Source: Penicillium oxalicum (lineage: Eukaryota > Ascomycota > Eurotiomycetes > Eurotiales > Aspergillaceae). Taken from it: a stretch of 64,000 nucleotides of DNA. The stretch's first letter is position 1. Each line of letters opens with the position of its first letter. The notes under the pieces are model-generated. The model searched no databases and was not told where the DNA came from. It saw nothing but the letters and a program-made list of their open reading frames with translations. Positions 38,505 through 50,050 of the stretch are shown piece by piece. The stretch covers positions 2,170,001 to 2,234,000 of the forward strand of contig NC_064653.1 of the NCBI RefSeq assembly GCF_001723175.1, given 5' to 3'. Position numbers and translations under genes: made by a program.

Positions 38505-40357
38505 TCATGAGTCTTTTGGTTGCTGCACAGCAGTATCCTCAACTTGTTCCAAACCGAGCTTCCTTTCGGCTAGATTTGACTCGATGACTTCCTGTCGGAA
38601 TCGCTCCTCGTCATCGCGCAAGGTGGAGAGAATGTGAGCGTGCGCACGCCAGATAGGCTTGGTCGCGAACAAGCCATCCATGCTTTCAAGTGGGATACCC
38701 TTTGTCTCAGGAATGAGGAAAAAGACGAAAAAGATGGAGCAAATCATCAGCGAGGCAAAGAAGAAATATACTCCGTAGTCCATAGAGGTGAACATTTGCG
38801 GAGTGAAGCGCGAGACGAGGAAATTCCAGAGCCAGTTCGATGCGGCGGCACAGGCTTGAGCCAACGAGCGCATGTTTGGATCGAACATTTCCTAATGAAT
38901 AAGATAAGCAGTAGTTCTCTCATATCGACCACAAGTTTGGGCAGGCTCTTTCTTGCCGAGGGGGGCTTGGGACTTACTGAGTTGAGAACCCACGGGGTAC
39001 CATTCCAGGTCGGGGTGTAAAAGACAGTCCAGAGATAGAAGAAGAAGATCGCTGCGATACCCCCACTATCCAACTGGGCTTTCGGATTCTGAACCGGTTG
39101 AGCGACTTTGATATATGCACCGACGATCCACAGACAGACAGAGCCACCGGCTGCGCCGAAGAGAAGAAGGTTACGGCGACCGACACGGTCAATCAGGTAT
39201 AGCAGCCAGACAAAGGTGACAACTGTCTTGACCACGCCGAAGATTCCGGTAGTGAGAAGACTGGTGTTAGTACCAGTGACACCGATACTCTGCAAGGAAT
39301 ATTAGCACAGGCAAAGCTTGGTAGGAACGGCTTGTCTGGGACAAATCGGAGTCTCACCTTGAAAACAGTCACGGAGTAGTAGTTGATGGCATTGATACCA
39401 GAACCATTCTGCCAGAAGAAAAGCATGCTGCCGAGGAACAAGCGCCACATGACACGCTTGTTGGTGGCAGCCGCCTGGAAAGGCTTCCAGAAACCAATTC
39501 CGATAGTCGAGCGCTGCTCCTCCTGGGCTTGATCGATCGCAGAAATTTCTTCCATCACATAGATGTCATCCTCGGGTAGCTGGCGAATCCAGCAGAGATT
39601 CTTGATGGCTTCCTCACGGCGACCACGCGAAAAGAGCCATCGGGGCGATTCTCGAAGGAAAACTGCGCCAATAAGAAGGAGACCAGCAGGGATTAGCTGG
39701 ACCGCGAAAGGGATAAGCCACTGCTTGTGGCTAGCTGGGAGAGTCTCAGAGACACCGTACTAGGATCGATGGTTAGTGGTAAGCGCGGTCAAGATGCCAT
39801 TTTGTATGAGGTCAGCTTACATTGATCCAAAACCCAACAAGTCCGCCAATTTGCCAGCCTAGTTCATATACACCAACCAGGCGACCACGAATGGCGGGAG
39901 GAGCGAGCTCAGAGATGTAGATGGGCGTGATATTTGAGCCGGCACCAACTCCCACACCCGCCAGGACTCGTCCTCCGTAAATCAAACCCAGTCCCCGAGA
40001 ACCAGTCGCGCCCAGCATGAGACCGGCGCCGAGCACAAAGACCACCGCAGCAGAAAGCAAACCCATTCGTCGGCCCCAAAAGTGACCAATGGGGTATGCA
40101 AAAAAGGCTCCGAAAAAGGCACCGGCTTGGTACAGTGATACGATGTTGGCACTGATTAGGTTTTTCTTCTCGGAGGACATGGTATCGAAATGGAACTCGC
40201 TCTTGAAGGAATCGAGGGCCAGCGTGGTACCAATGAAAGCGCTGTCATATCCGATCATGCAGGACGTGAACGACGCGACAGCGGCCAGGAGGTATATCCG
40301 CCAGTTGTAGACGGACTTGGGGGTCGGCCGGTCTTCGACCACCTTCAGGATAGACAT
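38505..40357 (-). CDS. qutD: quinate permease (MFS)
   Basis: Plasma-membrane quinate:proton symporter of the MFS sugar-porter family. 545 aa, four exons: 40357-39821, 39759-39358, 39289-38978 and 38891-38505, all in phase 0. The N-terminus EDRPTPKSVYNWRIYLLAA and ASFTSCMIGYDSAFIGTTLAL are characteristic of qutD/qa-y. Further motifs: YPIGHFWGRRMG, ISELAPPAIRGRLVG, ELGWQIGGLVGFWINYGV, LRESPRWLF, FFWQNGSGINAINYYS (helix 7), DRVGRRNL, WNGTPWVLNSEMFDPNMR and PETKGIPLESMDGLF. The ATG at 40357 gives the conserved start; one nine bases upstream would add three residues. It diverges from qutB across 1.3 kb carrying an activator-like dyad and two CreA-type sites, as expected for quinate induction under carbon catabolite repression. 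In the family, QutD is also a target of QutR-linked control. Confidence 0.96.
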
Positions 40358-40487
40358 AATAGGCAATAGAAGTGAAATCTATCAGAATGAGATGTCGTTC
40401 CCGTCAAGCCTGAACAAAAGGCAGCACGATCTTCTGTTGCGTTGAATGCAAACGGATCGTGTGCTCAACAAGTGACCGAGACAAAAT

Positions 40488-40504
40488 CCGGGGCAAGTCC
40501 GGGG
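40488..40504. promoter_or_regulatory. tandem CreA-type sites
   Basis: Two copies of CCGGGG, each fitting the CreA consensus SYGGRG, stand 5 bp apart and about 130-150 bp above the qutD start. Closely spaced pairs are the functional form of CreA sites, which suggests glucose repression of the permease. No experiment supports this particular pair. Confidence 0.4.
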
Positions 40505-41239
40505 GAAGTAATCAAAAAAAATATACTATGTCAATGCCGAAAGGATCGCGTGCAATCTAAATAGTCCTGCTGGATCCCCGGATTTTCCAATGTCATGGGA
40601 TAAGGAGGGGAGGGAAAAGGAATCTGGGGATGAGCCAAAACCTGGAGGCATCGAGAACGTGCGGAGAAGCGTATAACGCAAGCTTTGGCTGCCAAGTGCA
40701 GAGCTTGAAGACCGGCAAAACGAAAGAAGGGACGGCAGAGTTGACTCTAAGGCTGTGCACAGGAGGCTATACCAGTGACTGTTGTGGGTGGGGATGAAAG
40801 TACTTCCAAACCGTAAATGCTACAGCTCAAGCTGTAGCGTGGCTGGCTCATCACGTCCGGAGAGGAAAGAAAACTTTGCAAAATCTCCGTGCGCGCATTC
40901 GGCATTAGAGTGTGGGGGTCTCCGATATCGCGGAGGCGAACTGGGGAAGCTGTGGGAGCCCAGTGAGTTTCCGAGTTGCGAGTCTCCAGTAGTTCCAGGC
41001 GCAAAGGGCTTCCCAATTCCAACTGACACAACTCAAAATCTCCCCACGCGAGAAGCCAATGCGGGTCAGGGAATCTGGCAAGTGCCCTTATGCAATTGGC
41101 AGCGGAGCCGATGAGGAATCAAGGCAGCTTTCTTGCATGTCAATCCCGCCTGCTAGATTGAGTCTTTCGATCAATAGTGGAACCAGTGGAGTGACGACAG
41201 AAAAGAGAGAAGAGCGGACGCCAAGTCGAAGAATGGCTG

Positions 41240-41255
41240 GGGAAAGCGATTATCC
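41240..41255. promoter_or_regulatory. candidate QutA activator dyad
   Basis: The 16-mer GGGAAAGCGATTATCC matches the qa/qut activator consensus GGRTAARYRYTTATCC at 14 of 16 positions. The right half TTATCC is perfect, and the left half differs at T4. It lies about 390 bp above qutB and 880 bp above qutD. Confidence 0.45.
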
Positions 41256-41647
41256 GGCGGCAGAGAAATCCCAAACTGTGAATCGGCTGGTCCTATTCCG
41301 AAAAGATTCCAGCGCCTTGCGGTCACCCTCCACTTTTAGAATAGACCTGAACTTCAAGACTCGACGAGACAGCAATGGGGATCGCCAAACTTGCTTGACT
41401 GCCTCTCAAAGACTTACATCTCTCACACTGGGCCCAAACAAGCAGCACGCATCCCCAAGTTTCGAACACGACACGCGGGAGAGCCAAAACGGCAGAGCTT
41501 TTAGCCTGGCCTGAGCCTTAGCTTTTGGTCGTGGAGAAGTGGTACGGAAATAGAAAGTCTTCTTAATATCTCTGATCTGCCTCCTCTTCAGATGCAATTG
41601 TACCTCTGCCCAAATCATCCAGTTTCAACGTGCCACCCTCATCCGTC

Positions 41648-42727
41648 ATGGCCGCACCAACAACCGAGACGTCTGTTTGCCCGTCCCAGCCAGAGGAGCC
41701 CATTCATAGTCCTGCTCATCTCGACGGTGTGGCTTACCTATACGGCCATCCACTGCTCAACTCACTTTCTCCGTCTCTCCATCAAACAGTTTACAATGCA
41801 TTGGGTCTCAACTGGCAGCAAATCCCTCTGTCCAGCGTATATGGCACCTCTGCCACCTACCCACCCCCTTACACCCGCTCTCCGCCTATACAAACCTTCC
41901 TCGCCTCGATTAAAGCCAATCCCAAATTTGTCGGCTCATCAGTCACAATGCCGCACAAAGTCGCCATAATGCCTCATCTGGACGATCTGACGGAGCACGC
42001 CCGCCAAGCCGGCGCTTGTAACACAATATTCATTCGCCAGGACCCCTCAACAGGCGCCCGCTGCTACGTCGGCACCAACACCGACTGTGACGGTATCCGT
42101 GAAGCTTTGCTGCAAAACTCGCCCGATCCATCACGCTTTCGCGACCGGCCAGCCTTGATTATTGGGGGCGGTGGCACAGCCCGCACGGCAATCTACGTGA
42201 TGCGTCGATGGCTTGGCTCGAGCCGTATCTACATTGTCAACCGAGATGCTGCCGAGGTGGCCGCGATCATGGCGGAGGATCGGGCGCGAAATCCAGACCC
42301 GACCGCACAGGCACCGCTCATTCATGTCACCGATCCCGAAGAAGCCGCTCGTTTGGAATCTCCTGCCGCGATTGTCTCCGGAGTCCCCAACTACCCTCCC
42401 AAGACTCCGGAGGAGTTGAGCGCGCGTGCAGTGGTAAAGTCATTCCTTGGCTCGGCAGCCGAGGCTTCTCAGCAGGATGGTGTGATCCTGGAGATGTGCT
42501 ATCACCCAGTCCCGTGGACGGAAATTGCCCAGATGGCATCTACGGCTGGATGGAAGGTGATTCTTGGCTCCGAGGCTTTGATCTGGCAAGGCCTGGAACA
42601 AGCGCGTCTTTGGACTGGACAAGATGTCATCAGGATACCGGGGGTGGTGGATGCTGTGAAGGCCGTCGTGAATGGATCTGTGGCGGAACGAGCTGCCCAT
42701 ATGAAGAAGGCTTCGAGCGTGTTATAA
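41648..42727 (+). CDS. qutB: quinate/shikimate dehydrogenase
   Basis: NAD-dependent enzyme oxidising quinate to 3-dehydroquinate and shikimate to 3-dehydroshikimate; cytosolic. 359 aa, one exon. The catalytic domain has the substrate hydroxyl-binding LNSLSPSLHQ (Ser39, Ser41), the catalytic Lys104 in SVTMPHKVAIMP, and the partner Asp146 in GTNTDCDGI. The Rossmann domain begins IIGGGGTARTAIYVM (residues 171-185), and NRDAAEV follows the second strand. The C-terminal ILGSEALIWQGLEQARLWTG contains the Gln that touches substrate in this family. The N-terminus is about 20 residues longer than I expect; no ATG downstream fits better. It is transcribed away from qutD, and its stop faces that of qutG. 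Confidence 0.95.
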   Translation: MAAPTTETSVCPSQPEEPIHSPAHLDGVAYLYGHPLLNSLSPSLHQTVYNALGLNWQQIPLSSVYGTSATYPPPYTRSPPIQTFLASIKANPKFVGSSVTMPHKVAIMPHLDDLTEHARQAGACNTIFIRQDPSTGARCYVGTNTDCDGIREALLQNSPDPSRFRDRPALIIGGGGTARTAIYVMRRWLGSSRIYIVNRDAAEVAAIMAEDRARNPDPTAQAPLIHVTDPEEAARLESPAAIVSGVPNYPPKTPEELSARAVVKSFLGSAAEASQQDGVILEMCYHPVPWTEIAQMASTAGWKVILGSEALIWQGLEQARLWTGQDVIRIPGVVDAVKAVVNGSVAERAAHMKKASSVL

Positions 42728-43126
42728 TTAAAAGGTGCAATTGGTCGCATCTTGGTACTTTTCCAGTACAGTCTCTCTTCTCTTTTGTGTTGCGACATAT
42801 GCATCCCATGACATACATAGACGAGGAACCTTGATGGATCCGATATTCAAGTGATGCTAATTTACAAAGCCAAATACATTTGAAACTCCACATACGTGCT
42901 GGTCGCCGTGATTTTTTCTGCGGCGTTAGTCATTCGATGGTAATTGAGAGGATAAAATCTTAGTTTGCGAGAATCCATTGGGCTTTGCATATCTAGACAT
43001 TTCGAAATTGAAATTCGCTTGGCCCTATTATCGAAGGGACATTTATGCGAGTCATTTTCTCTCCCCCGCACATCGATATGTGCCTCTTAAGTGCATCATG
43101 CGTCGATGTTGGAAGTATATCGATAC
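42728..43126. other. intergenic between convergent qutB and qutG
   Basis: 400 bp between two stop codons, AT-rich. Nothing recognised beyond probable 3' untranslated sequence. Confidence 0.5.
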
Positions 43127-44466
43127 CTAAGCACCAGGTCGAGAATATGACAGATGACGGACCCGCCGCCAGACTTCTCGAACTGTGCGCTCTTGGGACT
43201 CTCGACCAGATTCTGTGGCTGAGGGGCCTGCGGGTCTAGAATATCCAAGCATGAGTGATTCAGTAAAATGTGATAGAGAGAGAGAGACGTAAAATCAGCT
43301 GTGCTTACCTGATCGCCAAGTATAGCCGGCTCCCTAGCCTCACATCTGGAATTGGGGCCGTATTGGGGTCATCTGGAGGGTTCGCTGAGGTGACGAGTCC
43401 ACCAGCTTCAAGCAAAATGGCAATACCAGCGGCCACGTCCCTAGAGATACCGATGATAGTCAGATGAATGGTCAGAACTGGTGAAGATAAAATCTCCCAC
43501 TTACCATTCCCAGCAACCCCCTTCCCACCAGATATCAAAAGACCCCATCGCTGTGTATGCCAGGTCTAGTGTGGCACTACCCAAGCTTCGGATTCCATGC
43601 ACCATGCCACCCTTGCCATCTCTTCCACCAATCTCCGCTGCCATATTGACAAAGCTTTCAATCTTGCGATGCATGTTCCCATCGGGAATGTCTCGACGGT
43701 CCTTGCCCCATTCACAGGAAAAGATACACTGGGACGGGGCGTGTGGTGGCATTGGAGGAATTGGATTTCGAATGAGAGGGAGTCGACGCGTCTCATTGAG
43801 CCAGGCACCACGTCCGCGACAGGCGGAGAAGAGCTGATCTTGGAATGGTGCATAAATGACACCAATGACAGGGCGATTCTCAACAACAAACCCGATGGAC
43901 ACACAGTACATGGGGAAAAGATGTGTGTAATTAACCGTTCCTATAATGTGATGATGAGTTCAAGTTTTCCAAAACGCACCAGCAGTAATATGGATTGCTA
44001 CTTACCATCCAAGGGATCAATGCACCAGGTCGGTTGCTCATCAATCAAATAATCGCGCGATTCACCCTTGGCATATGTTTCTTCACCGAGAAATCTGATC
44101 AGATTGCTTAGCTTTCCCAATCGCGCAGGTCAGGAGACTGGCAGACAAACTTGTGCGCAGGATATTTGCTTTGTATAGCTTTTCGAATGAAGACTTCGAT
44201 ATCTAACTCCAGCCGAAGAGAATGAGAATTCTTGTAATTACCAAAGTTTGTGGAAGTGCGATTTCAAGTCCAACCTACGTACCTTCGTCGGTCTGAGTCA
44301 CGATGTCCACCGCATTGTCCTTCTCTTCAAACGTTTGAGGAGTACTAACGCCGCCGATTCGCTGCTCGACTCTTTCCAAAAGAAGCTCACCAGCTTTCCG
44401 CCCTAAATCCACTGCGAAAGTGTATATTTGATCCAGGTCGTCCTGGGATAATTGTCCACCGGTCAT
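43127..44466 (-). CDS. qutG: QutG, inositol-monophosphatase-like protein of the quinate cluster
   Basis: Metal-dependent phosphatase fold of the inositol monophosphatase/FBPase superfamily. 333 aa in six exons: 44466-44283, 44202-44151, 44094-44006, 43940-43505, 43440-43309 and 43235-43127. The second exon is only 52 nt. The full set of metal and phosphate motifs is present: DIVTQTD (54-60), GEE (82-84), DPLDGT (Asp105, Asp108) and WDVAAGIA (Asp255). This predicts an active Mg-dependent phosphomonoesterase. The C-terminal tail SATESGRESQERTVREVWRRVRHLSYSRPGA fits cluster QutG proteins. The gene keeps its place in the quinate cluster, but no step of the known pathway needs a phosphatase, and its physiological substrate is not established as far as I know. 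It diverges from qutE. A GGATAA half-site lies about 130 bp upstream (44593-44598). Confidence 0.94.
43275..43287. repeat. (GA)n run inside qutG intron 5
   Basis: Six and a half GA repeats; on the coding strand they form a CT tract inside the last qutG intron (43236-43308). Confidence 0.85.
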
Positions 44467-45768
44467 TGCGATCGATTGCGAATCTCAATCTAATATTCGA
44501 CTGAAATGTGCTGATGGCTGCTTGATTTTCAGGATATTGATCTTTCGGGTGAATGAGTAGGAAGTGTAGGATTTTCATAAGAGAAAATTGAAGGATAAGT
44601 CGATGGAGCGCGGACAAATCTTTGCTGAAAAGATGATTGAAGAGACCGGTGGTACCCGGGTCTCCGCATGGACAGGACCGGCCAGCTACCCTCCTGCGGG
44701 GTATATAACCCCAAGAATCAAATAAAGCTTTGTGTTCGAATTCGTTCTATTTTTCGTCGCTGGCAGATAGACTTGATGATTAAAGCGCTTCATACTTAAT
44801 CTCAGAGATTGTCTTCATGCTGCGCTCGCCATTGTTGTTGAGTTGAATAAGCTATTGATATGTTTTAAGCTATTGATACGACTAGGTCATTTGGCCGGCT
44901 GCCTGCCTGCCGCACGAAAATCCTTGAGCGAGCTCGGCCACCTCTCTGGACTGTATAATTGGTCGTCATATACGATTTCATTGCTGATCGCAACAGAAAT
45001 GAAAATTCGTCAATTAAATCTTATAGAAATGAGTCATACTGGACTCATGCAAAGAGGCCAGCACGACACTCGAAAACGGACTGTGAAGGTCCCTATTGAA
45101 CCATTTACATCATGAGTATCGAAGGTAAATGGAAAAGTCCGGCTAATGACGGCTCTCTTTGCAATAGAACCGAAGAGCTCATTAGAGTAATTTTCCACTT
45201 TTGCATGCTTTGGTCCATGTTGAACCAATGGCCAACAAGGTGGAGGCGACACGATGAGGCGTGGACCCTTAGAGATTCATGATCTGTTTGTTCATTTTCC
45301 GGGTGTCTACCAGTCAGAAGATCGTTACCCAGCCGATGCGACGTGTTTACTATGTACCATTTGTCAATGCAACAATGTATCCTCTTCAGAAAAGTTTTTG
45401 GAATGAAATAATCATGAAACCATCGTAACAGTCTCAATTGAACATTGGCAATCATAGCCACCGTGGGGGATTGCCCACGACATGCGGCAACTTTGGTAGC
45501 GCAGCGGACCGGCAAAGCGCTCAGCCGGATGGTCCACGCAAACTTTGAACAGACGCCTCGGCAATTCGATGGCAGTGAACAAGTATTTTGCCGACCACCT
45601 TTCACATCACTTTCAGACAAGTGCGATTCCGAATCAAAGTTCTGATAGCACATAAACACTGTAGTTTATATGATCTTATAGATGCCATCACATTTATTTT
45701 CCGATAATTTATTCAAAATCTATTCAACTCCTTGGCCTAGCTGAAAGCATTGCTCACGCACACACAAG
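44467..45768. promoter_or_regulatory. qutG-qutE divergent promoter region
   Basis: 1.3 kb between divergent starts. It contains a GGATAA half-site at 44593-44598, a GGGTAA half-site on the minus strand at 45325-45330, and a TATATA box-like run near 44701-44706, about 235 bp above qutG. No complete activator dyad was found. Confidence 0.45.
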
Positions 45769-46236
45769 ATGGGCAAATCAATCCTACTGATCAACGGACC
45801 TAACCTCAATCTCCTCGGCACTCGTGAACCGCATATTTACGGCCATACTACGCTGGCGGACGTCGAGAATGACTGTCATGGCACTGCCGCTAAGCATGGT
45901 TGTAGCTTCGATGCATTTCAATCCAACCATGAAGGTGCCATCGTCGATCGTATCCAAGCTGCTCGAGGTCGGGTGGACGGCATCATCATCAATCCAGGCG
46001 CCTTCACCCATACTTCTGTGGCGATTCGTGATGCGTTGCTTGGCATAGGAATTCCTTTTATCGAGCTACACGTGAGCAATGTCCACGCACGAGAACCTTG
46101 GCGACACCACTCGTACTTCAGCGACAAAGCCTCGGGGATTATTGTCGGATTGGGTGTTCATGGATACAAGGCTGCAGTCGAGCATGTTGCGTTGAATTTC
46201 ACGGAGTTGGAGAAAGATAATAGGGCTGCACTGTGA
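45769..46236 (+). CDS. qutE: catabolic 3-dehydroquinase, type II
   Basis: Dehydrates 3-dehydroquinate to 3-dehydroshikimate by the type II (trans, enolate) mechanism; a dodecamer in the family; cytosolic. The single exon of 155 aa is the usual length. The N-terminal signature [21 protein letters not shown] carries the mobile-loop Arg19 and the catalytic Tyr24. Asn75 in [11 protein letters not shown] binds substrate, and His101 in [12 protein letters not shown] is the general acid. [16 protein letters not shown] completes the flavodoxin-like fold. This enzyme allows quinate breakdown independently of the type I dehydroquinase domain of AROM. The start is the only ATG before the signature. It is convergent with qutA. 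Confidence 0.97.
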   Translation: MGKSILLINGPNLNLLGTREPHIYGHTTLADVENDCHGTAAKHGCSFDAFQSNHEGAIVDRIQAARGRVDGIIINPGAFTHTSVAIRDALLGIGIPFIELHVSNVHAREPWRHHSYFSDKASGIIVGLGVHGYKAAVEHVALNFTELEKDNRAAL

Positions 46237-46766
46237 GCTGCCTGGTCATTTGACTTCAATGTTTACAGGTCGAAGATGAGTTGTTTCAAGAATCGTGTCG
46301 ACTTATGGAATTAATCGTAATGATTTTTGGTCCCTTAAGACCGAAACGTCCTTTCATGATTGTCTCACTCTGGCAAGAAGCTTTTCATGCCGGAGGAGGT
46401 ATACGGAATAGTTGCTCTCGTAGCTTTTAGGCCAGCTGCCAGAAAAGGTTTCTTCTAGGGGAGGATTCCACTTCAAGAACATGTTGCAAGCCCCCGTAGA
46501 CATCACTTGAGAGGAATCCGCCACGAGATTTGACACTGTGTGAAAGACTCTTCAGTTCGCCACAAATATTCGCCACGAGCAGAGACAAAGCGATCTGTCT
46601 CTGTTGACATGAAGGCTTAGTATGAAATTGTAAGAAGTATCCTTCACTGGAAGCCTTTCTCAACTTATTCCAGGGCCGCATAAGTTCAACCCCAAAGACT
46701 TGGGCGGGGCTGGAGAATGAGTCAACGTTTCGCAGCATGTTTTGATGACAGAGGCTGAGTGAAGGC
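46237..46766. other. intergenic between convergent qutE and qutA
   Basis: 530 bp between two stops. Nothing recognised. Confidence 0.5.
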
Positions 46767-49536
46767 TCATCTCTGGGGTGCGTCTCCAATACCAAGCGAG
46801 TCCCGTCGCCTTGCAGAAGATTGCACGGCCATCGGTAATTGCTGTGTTTGGGCCAACAGAAATGGCTCTATCTGATCCGAGAAAGATAAGAGTTCTGGTA
46901 CCCCACTTTCTGTAACATATCCAAGATTTTGCATGAACTCAGGCTGATTATCGGGTCTGAACGCGATTGGTGAGTATGTCAAGCCCGCAAATCAGGTAGA
47001 TCTAGCAGGGAACTTACTTTTCTGCGCCATCTAGCGAGGCAAGCTCATCGAATAGAGCGTCAAGATCCGGCGCAATTCGTTGCGGGGCCTGACGTCTCAC
47101 AGACCCGTAATCATCCACTTCTGTAAAGGGATCATGACCAAGCGATGGTTCTGCATAGGTAGAGTACTGCCCGCCATACGGAATATCAGATTCATGGTTT
47201 AGCGCAGACTCTTGTACCAATGAAAGAGAAGGCTCTGTTGACTGCGAGTTTCTCTTTGGGTGGCCCGTATGAGCCGAAGGTCCTAAGACACCAGCCATGG
47301 AAGCCAGGGAAGACGTGGGGGTCATCGTCACATAACTAGTTTCGGATAGACCAGATGTATTTCGAAGCCAGGGCGTTGCAAGCATCGAGTTCATCGGACG
47401 ACGCGAATGGCCATCAAGATCAGGTGAAAAATTGGTGGAAGACAAGCTATGGTGAGGAGCAGATGTTGATAAGACCTGACGCGGTGGTGTTTGGCTTTCG
47501 GAATGCTCAGAATAGTCTTGCTGCAATTCGAATTTTCTACCCGCGGGGCCATGAAGGGAATCCGCCGTCATCCACATTTGCCTCAGATGAGAATTGAGCG
47601 ATTCAAGCTTAGGCCAGAAGGTCGCTCTAGAATTCCCTGGTCCATTTTGATGTACTGAGTCTCTGAGACATTGACTGAGTATCATCCCGAAGATGGGTGT
47701 TGCCGCTGCACAGCTATAGGTGTCCATGAAGAAGTGCAGCAGCTGATAGAGTGCCTGAGAGCTCTCGACAGCCTTACCCCGATGGGAAAGCTGTGAAAGA
47801 TGATTGTCACCTTCGCGTGAAGCAATATGCATGTTGAGGCTCATGACAGTGCTCCGGTACAATATCTCAAGGCTGAATACATGAGGTGAAGGCGGATTTG
47901 ACTGGCGATTCTGTAGTTCAATGCGAGAACTCCTGGGTAATGACGAGACCCATCTGTGAAGTTGAATCTGGAGAGAGTCTAGCTGGGCGCGGGACGCGGT
48001 CGGATCCCGCTTGATGAAGCAGAGGTCGTTCAATATTGAGACGAGAGATATCAGATGGTTGAACGTGCTCAGTGCATGGAGAGGCCCCCGCTGCATAGAA
48101 AGACGGAAAGAGTGACTTGGGCTGAAGCCAGTCTGATCTTCCCACGGATGCCACTCTTCAAGTCCGTCCTCGCTGACAGTCCCCACTCGAGCTAAATCGC
48201 CCTTTCGAAGGCAAGGAAGTTGCGATGTTTGCTCCGCAGTGAGCGTCTCGAGAAGAAAGCAAGCCAAAAACACATGTTGAGCTCGACCAACTGTCCTGGT
48301 GATGGAATGTGTAGCAACTTCGAAGCTTGGTTGGTCCAGTCTCAGAATCTGGGCAATCCGAATAGCTTGCCCTACTAGCATCCACGCGGCATTCCATTGA
48401 TGCTGACCAAGATTTATCAAAGATAGAATTAGCAAGGCCTGTACGTGACCAAGCTCGTACGAGTAGCCCTCAGCAGGAATTAATGAGCGTGCGATATGAA
48501 ATAGCTGTGCAGCGTTGCCAGAGCGGGACTGCGCACTGCGCTCGTACGACGACTTGTTGGCTGCATCTTGGAAGGTGGCCAGAGCCAAGATCGCCCACAA
48601 AGCCGCATGATCTCCGGATCCAGCTACATCGCTTGACATCATGAGTGGGCCGTCGGTGTACTGGTAGGCGGTACGGAGCATGTCATGTTTCTCAAGAATG
48701 GGCAACCAGCATTGCGTGTATGTGAAGTATACATCGAGGAGAGACCACACATTGGGCGGAAGCTCAAGAAGAACTCTGCCCGCAGTCGTCGAGGGCTCTT
48801 CAATACCCGAACGGGCACGAATCGGAGAGGACATCTCTGTTGAAGGTAGCGTCTGAACACCCGCCTCCTGACTTCGGTGGCTTCGACGGACATCTGCCGG
48901 GCTTTGCTGGGCTGCGCGTGGCGGCGAATGACGTTTATGATTCATCTCCGTGGGAATTTGCCATTCTCGTGCTTCTGGGGACGCTAAGACTGTGTCAACA
49001 TCGAGCGGTGTCTCAGCATCATCTGGTGGGCAGGTGCTTTGTTCCCTGTCTTCTTGTGGTTGCTCTAACACAACCAACATGCGCTCGATGTCCCTGAGCA
49101 TCATGCTGTTTTTGAAAGATGCAAGTAGAGTGTCCGACCCTTCAGCTTCCTTCCCCATTGCAGCGAGATGACCGAGAAGATTGGTGGACTTCATCAACGC
49201 GCGCATGACGTCTTCGCTGCCTCGGATTTTCTGAAATACCAGTCCCCATAACAACTCCAACGACCGAATGTATCCTGTCGGGAGTCCCCGCTTCTTTGGA
49301 TTGGTCTTGTAGGTACATTGACGGCCCAGTGATGCGCATGTTGAGCAGACAGGCCGGGCTCCGTCGCATTTGTCTTTTTTGGTTCGACAGTTGTCGCAGG
49401 CCCGCGATACTCGCTGGCGCTTGGGCTGGGCCGAGTCGTCTGGTGCATTCGCTCTGCCGTCATCGTCCGCATCTATCAATCCTCGCTTGAGTTTGCTATT
49501 TGGCCCAGTGCCTTGACCTAGCTCGGAGCTCATCAT
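46767..49536 (-). CDS. qutA: quinate pathway activator, Zn2Cys6
   Basis: Transcriptional activator of the qut genes. About 902 aa from two exons (49536-47018, 46956-46767). The zinc cluster is CDNCRTKKDKCDGARPVCSTCASLGRQC (C-x2-C-x6-C-x6-C-x2-C-x6-C), preceded by KRQRVSRA and followed by a basic linker and LPTGYIRSLELLWG. The middle is a fungal-specific regulatory domain (LPPNVWSLLDVYFTYTQCWLPILEKHDMLR, and QHQWNAAWMLVGQAIRIAQILRLDQ). The second exon, easily missed since the first frame ends a codon after the donor, adds PDNQPEFMQNLGYVTESG and FLLAQTQQLP, a conserved acidic-hydrophobic tail. The start was placed at MMSSELGQ; an in-frame extension to 49641 is unlikely. In A. nidulans, QutR binds the activator and silences it. 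It shares a 514 bp divergent promoter with qutR. Confidence 0.94.
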
Positions 49537-50050
49537 GAGAAGAAATGGAAAAAAACTGCACCCCGCGGCTTTCGCCGCATATCTGTGGAAAGCGATCAAG
49601 CGCTGGGCAATTGAATCTTTGGCCGACGGCAACTGTCGCAAATATCGTGCACTCTCATTGGCTAATTTATGCAGTCCGTTGAGAAGATAATACGGCGAGT
49701 TTCAGATATTGAAGACAATGGTAGCAATTTGTCGCGCACCCGAAACCGGCAGAAGACGAAGCAGACGAGTGCATCCACGCTCAGTCCGGGGAAAGAGGAG
49801 GCCCAGCGGCAGAAAGATGACCCGCATTTTCCCCGCCGACTGGGGTACGGTCGCAGAGAAGCTTGCCGATTGCGATTCTGCAAGTCCCGGTCCAATCTAG
49901 CTCTCTGAACGCCTGCCTTTTCTGCATTGTTCTCGTCCCTGAAAACTACGGACCATCGATCCAGAAAGCTTCTGACATTTCATGTGAAGCCTTCAGCATA
50001 CCTGTGCCGATGGAAATTCTCAGATATCCTTGAGCCGCTCCGATGCGACA
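49537..50050. promoter_or_regulatory. qutA-qutR divergent promoter region
   Basis: Activator and repressor genes start on opposite strands 514 bp apart, so they may be controlled together. I found no complete GGRTAARYRYTTATCC dyad here. Confidence 0.5.

Larger units (their letters stand above)
40358..41647. promoter_or_regulatory. qutD-qutB divergent promoter region
   Basis: Shared 1.3 kb control region of the permease and dehydrogenase genes. It contains two CCGGGG sites near qutD, a GGATAA half-site at 40598-40603, and a near-consensus activator dyad at 41240-41255. No gene is seen in it. Confidence 0.6.

Noticed and set aside
44698..44712. GGGGTATATAACCCC palindrome-like sequence upstream of qutG
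   Set aside because: The central bases do not form a perfect dyad and it fits no known regulator; treated only as a TATA-like run.
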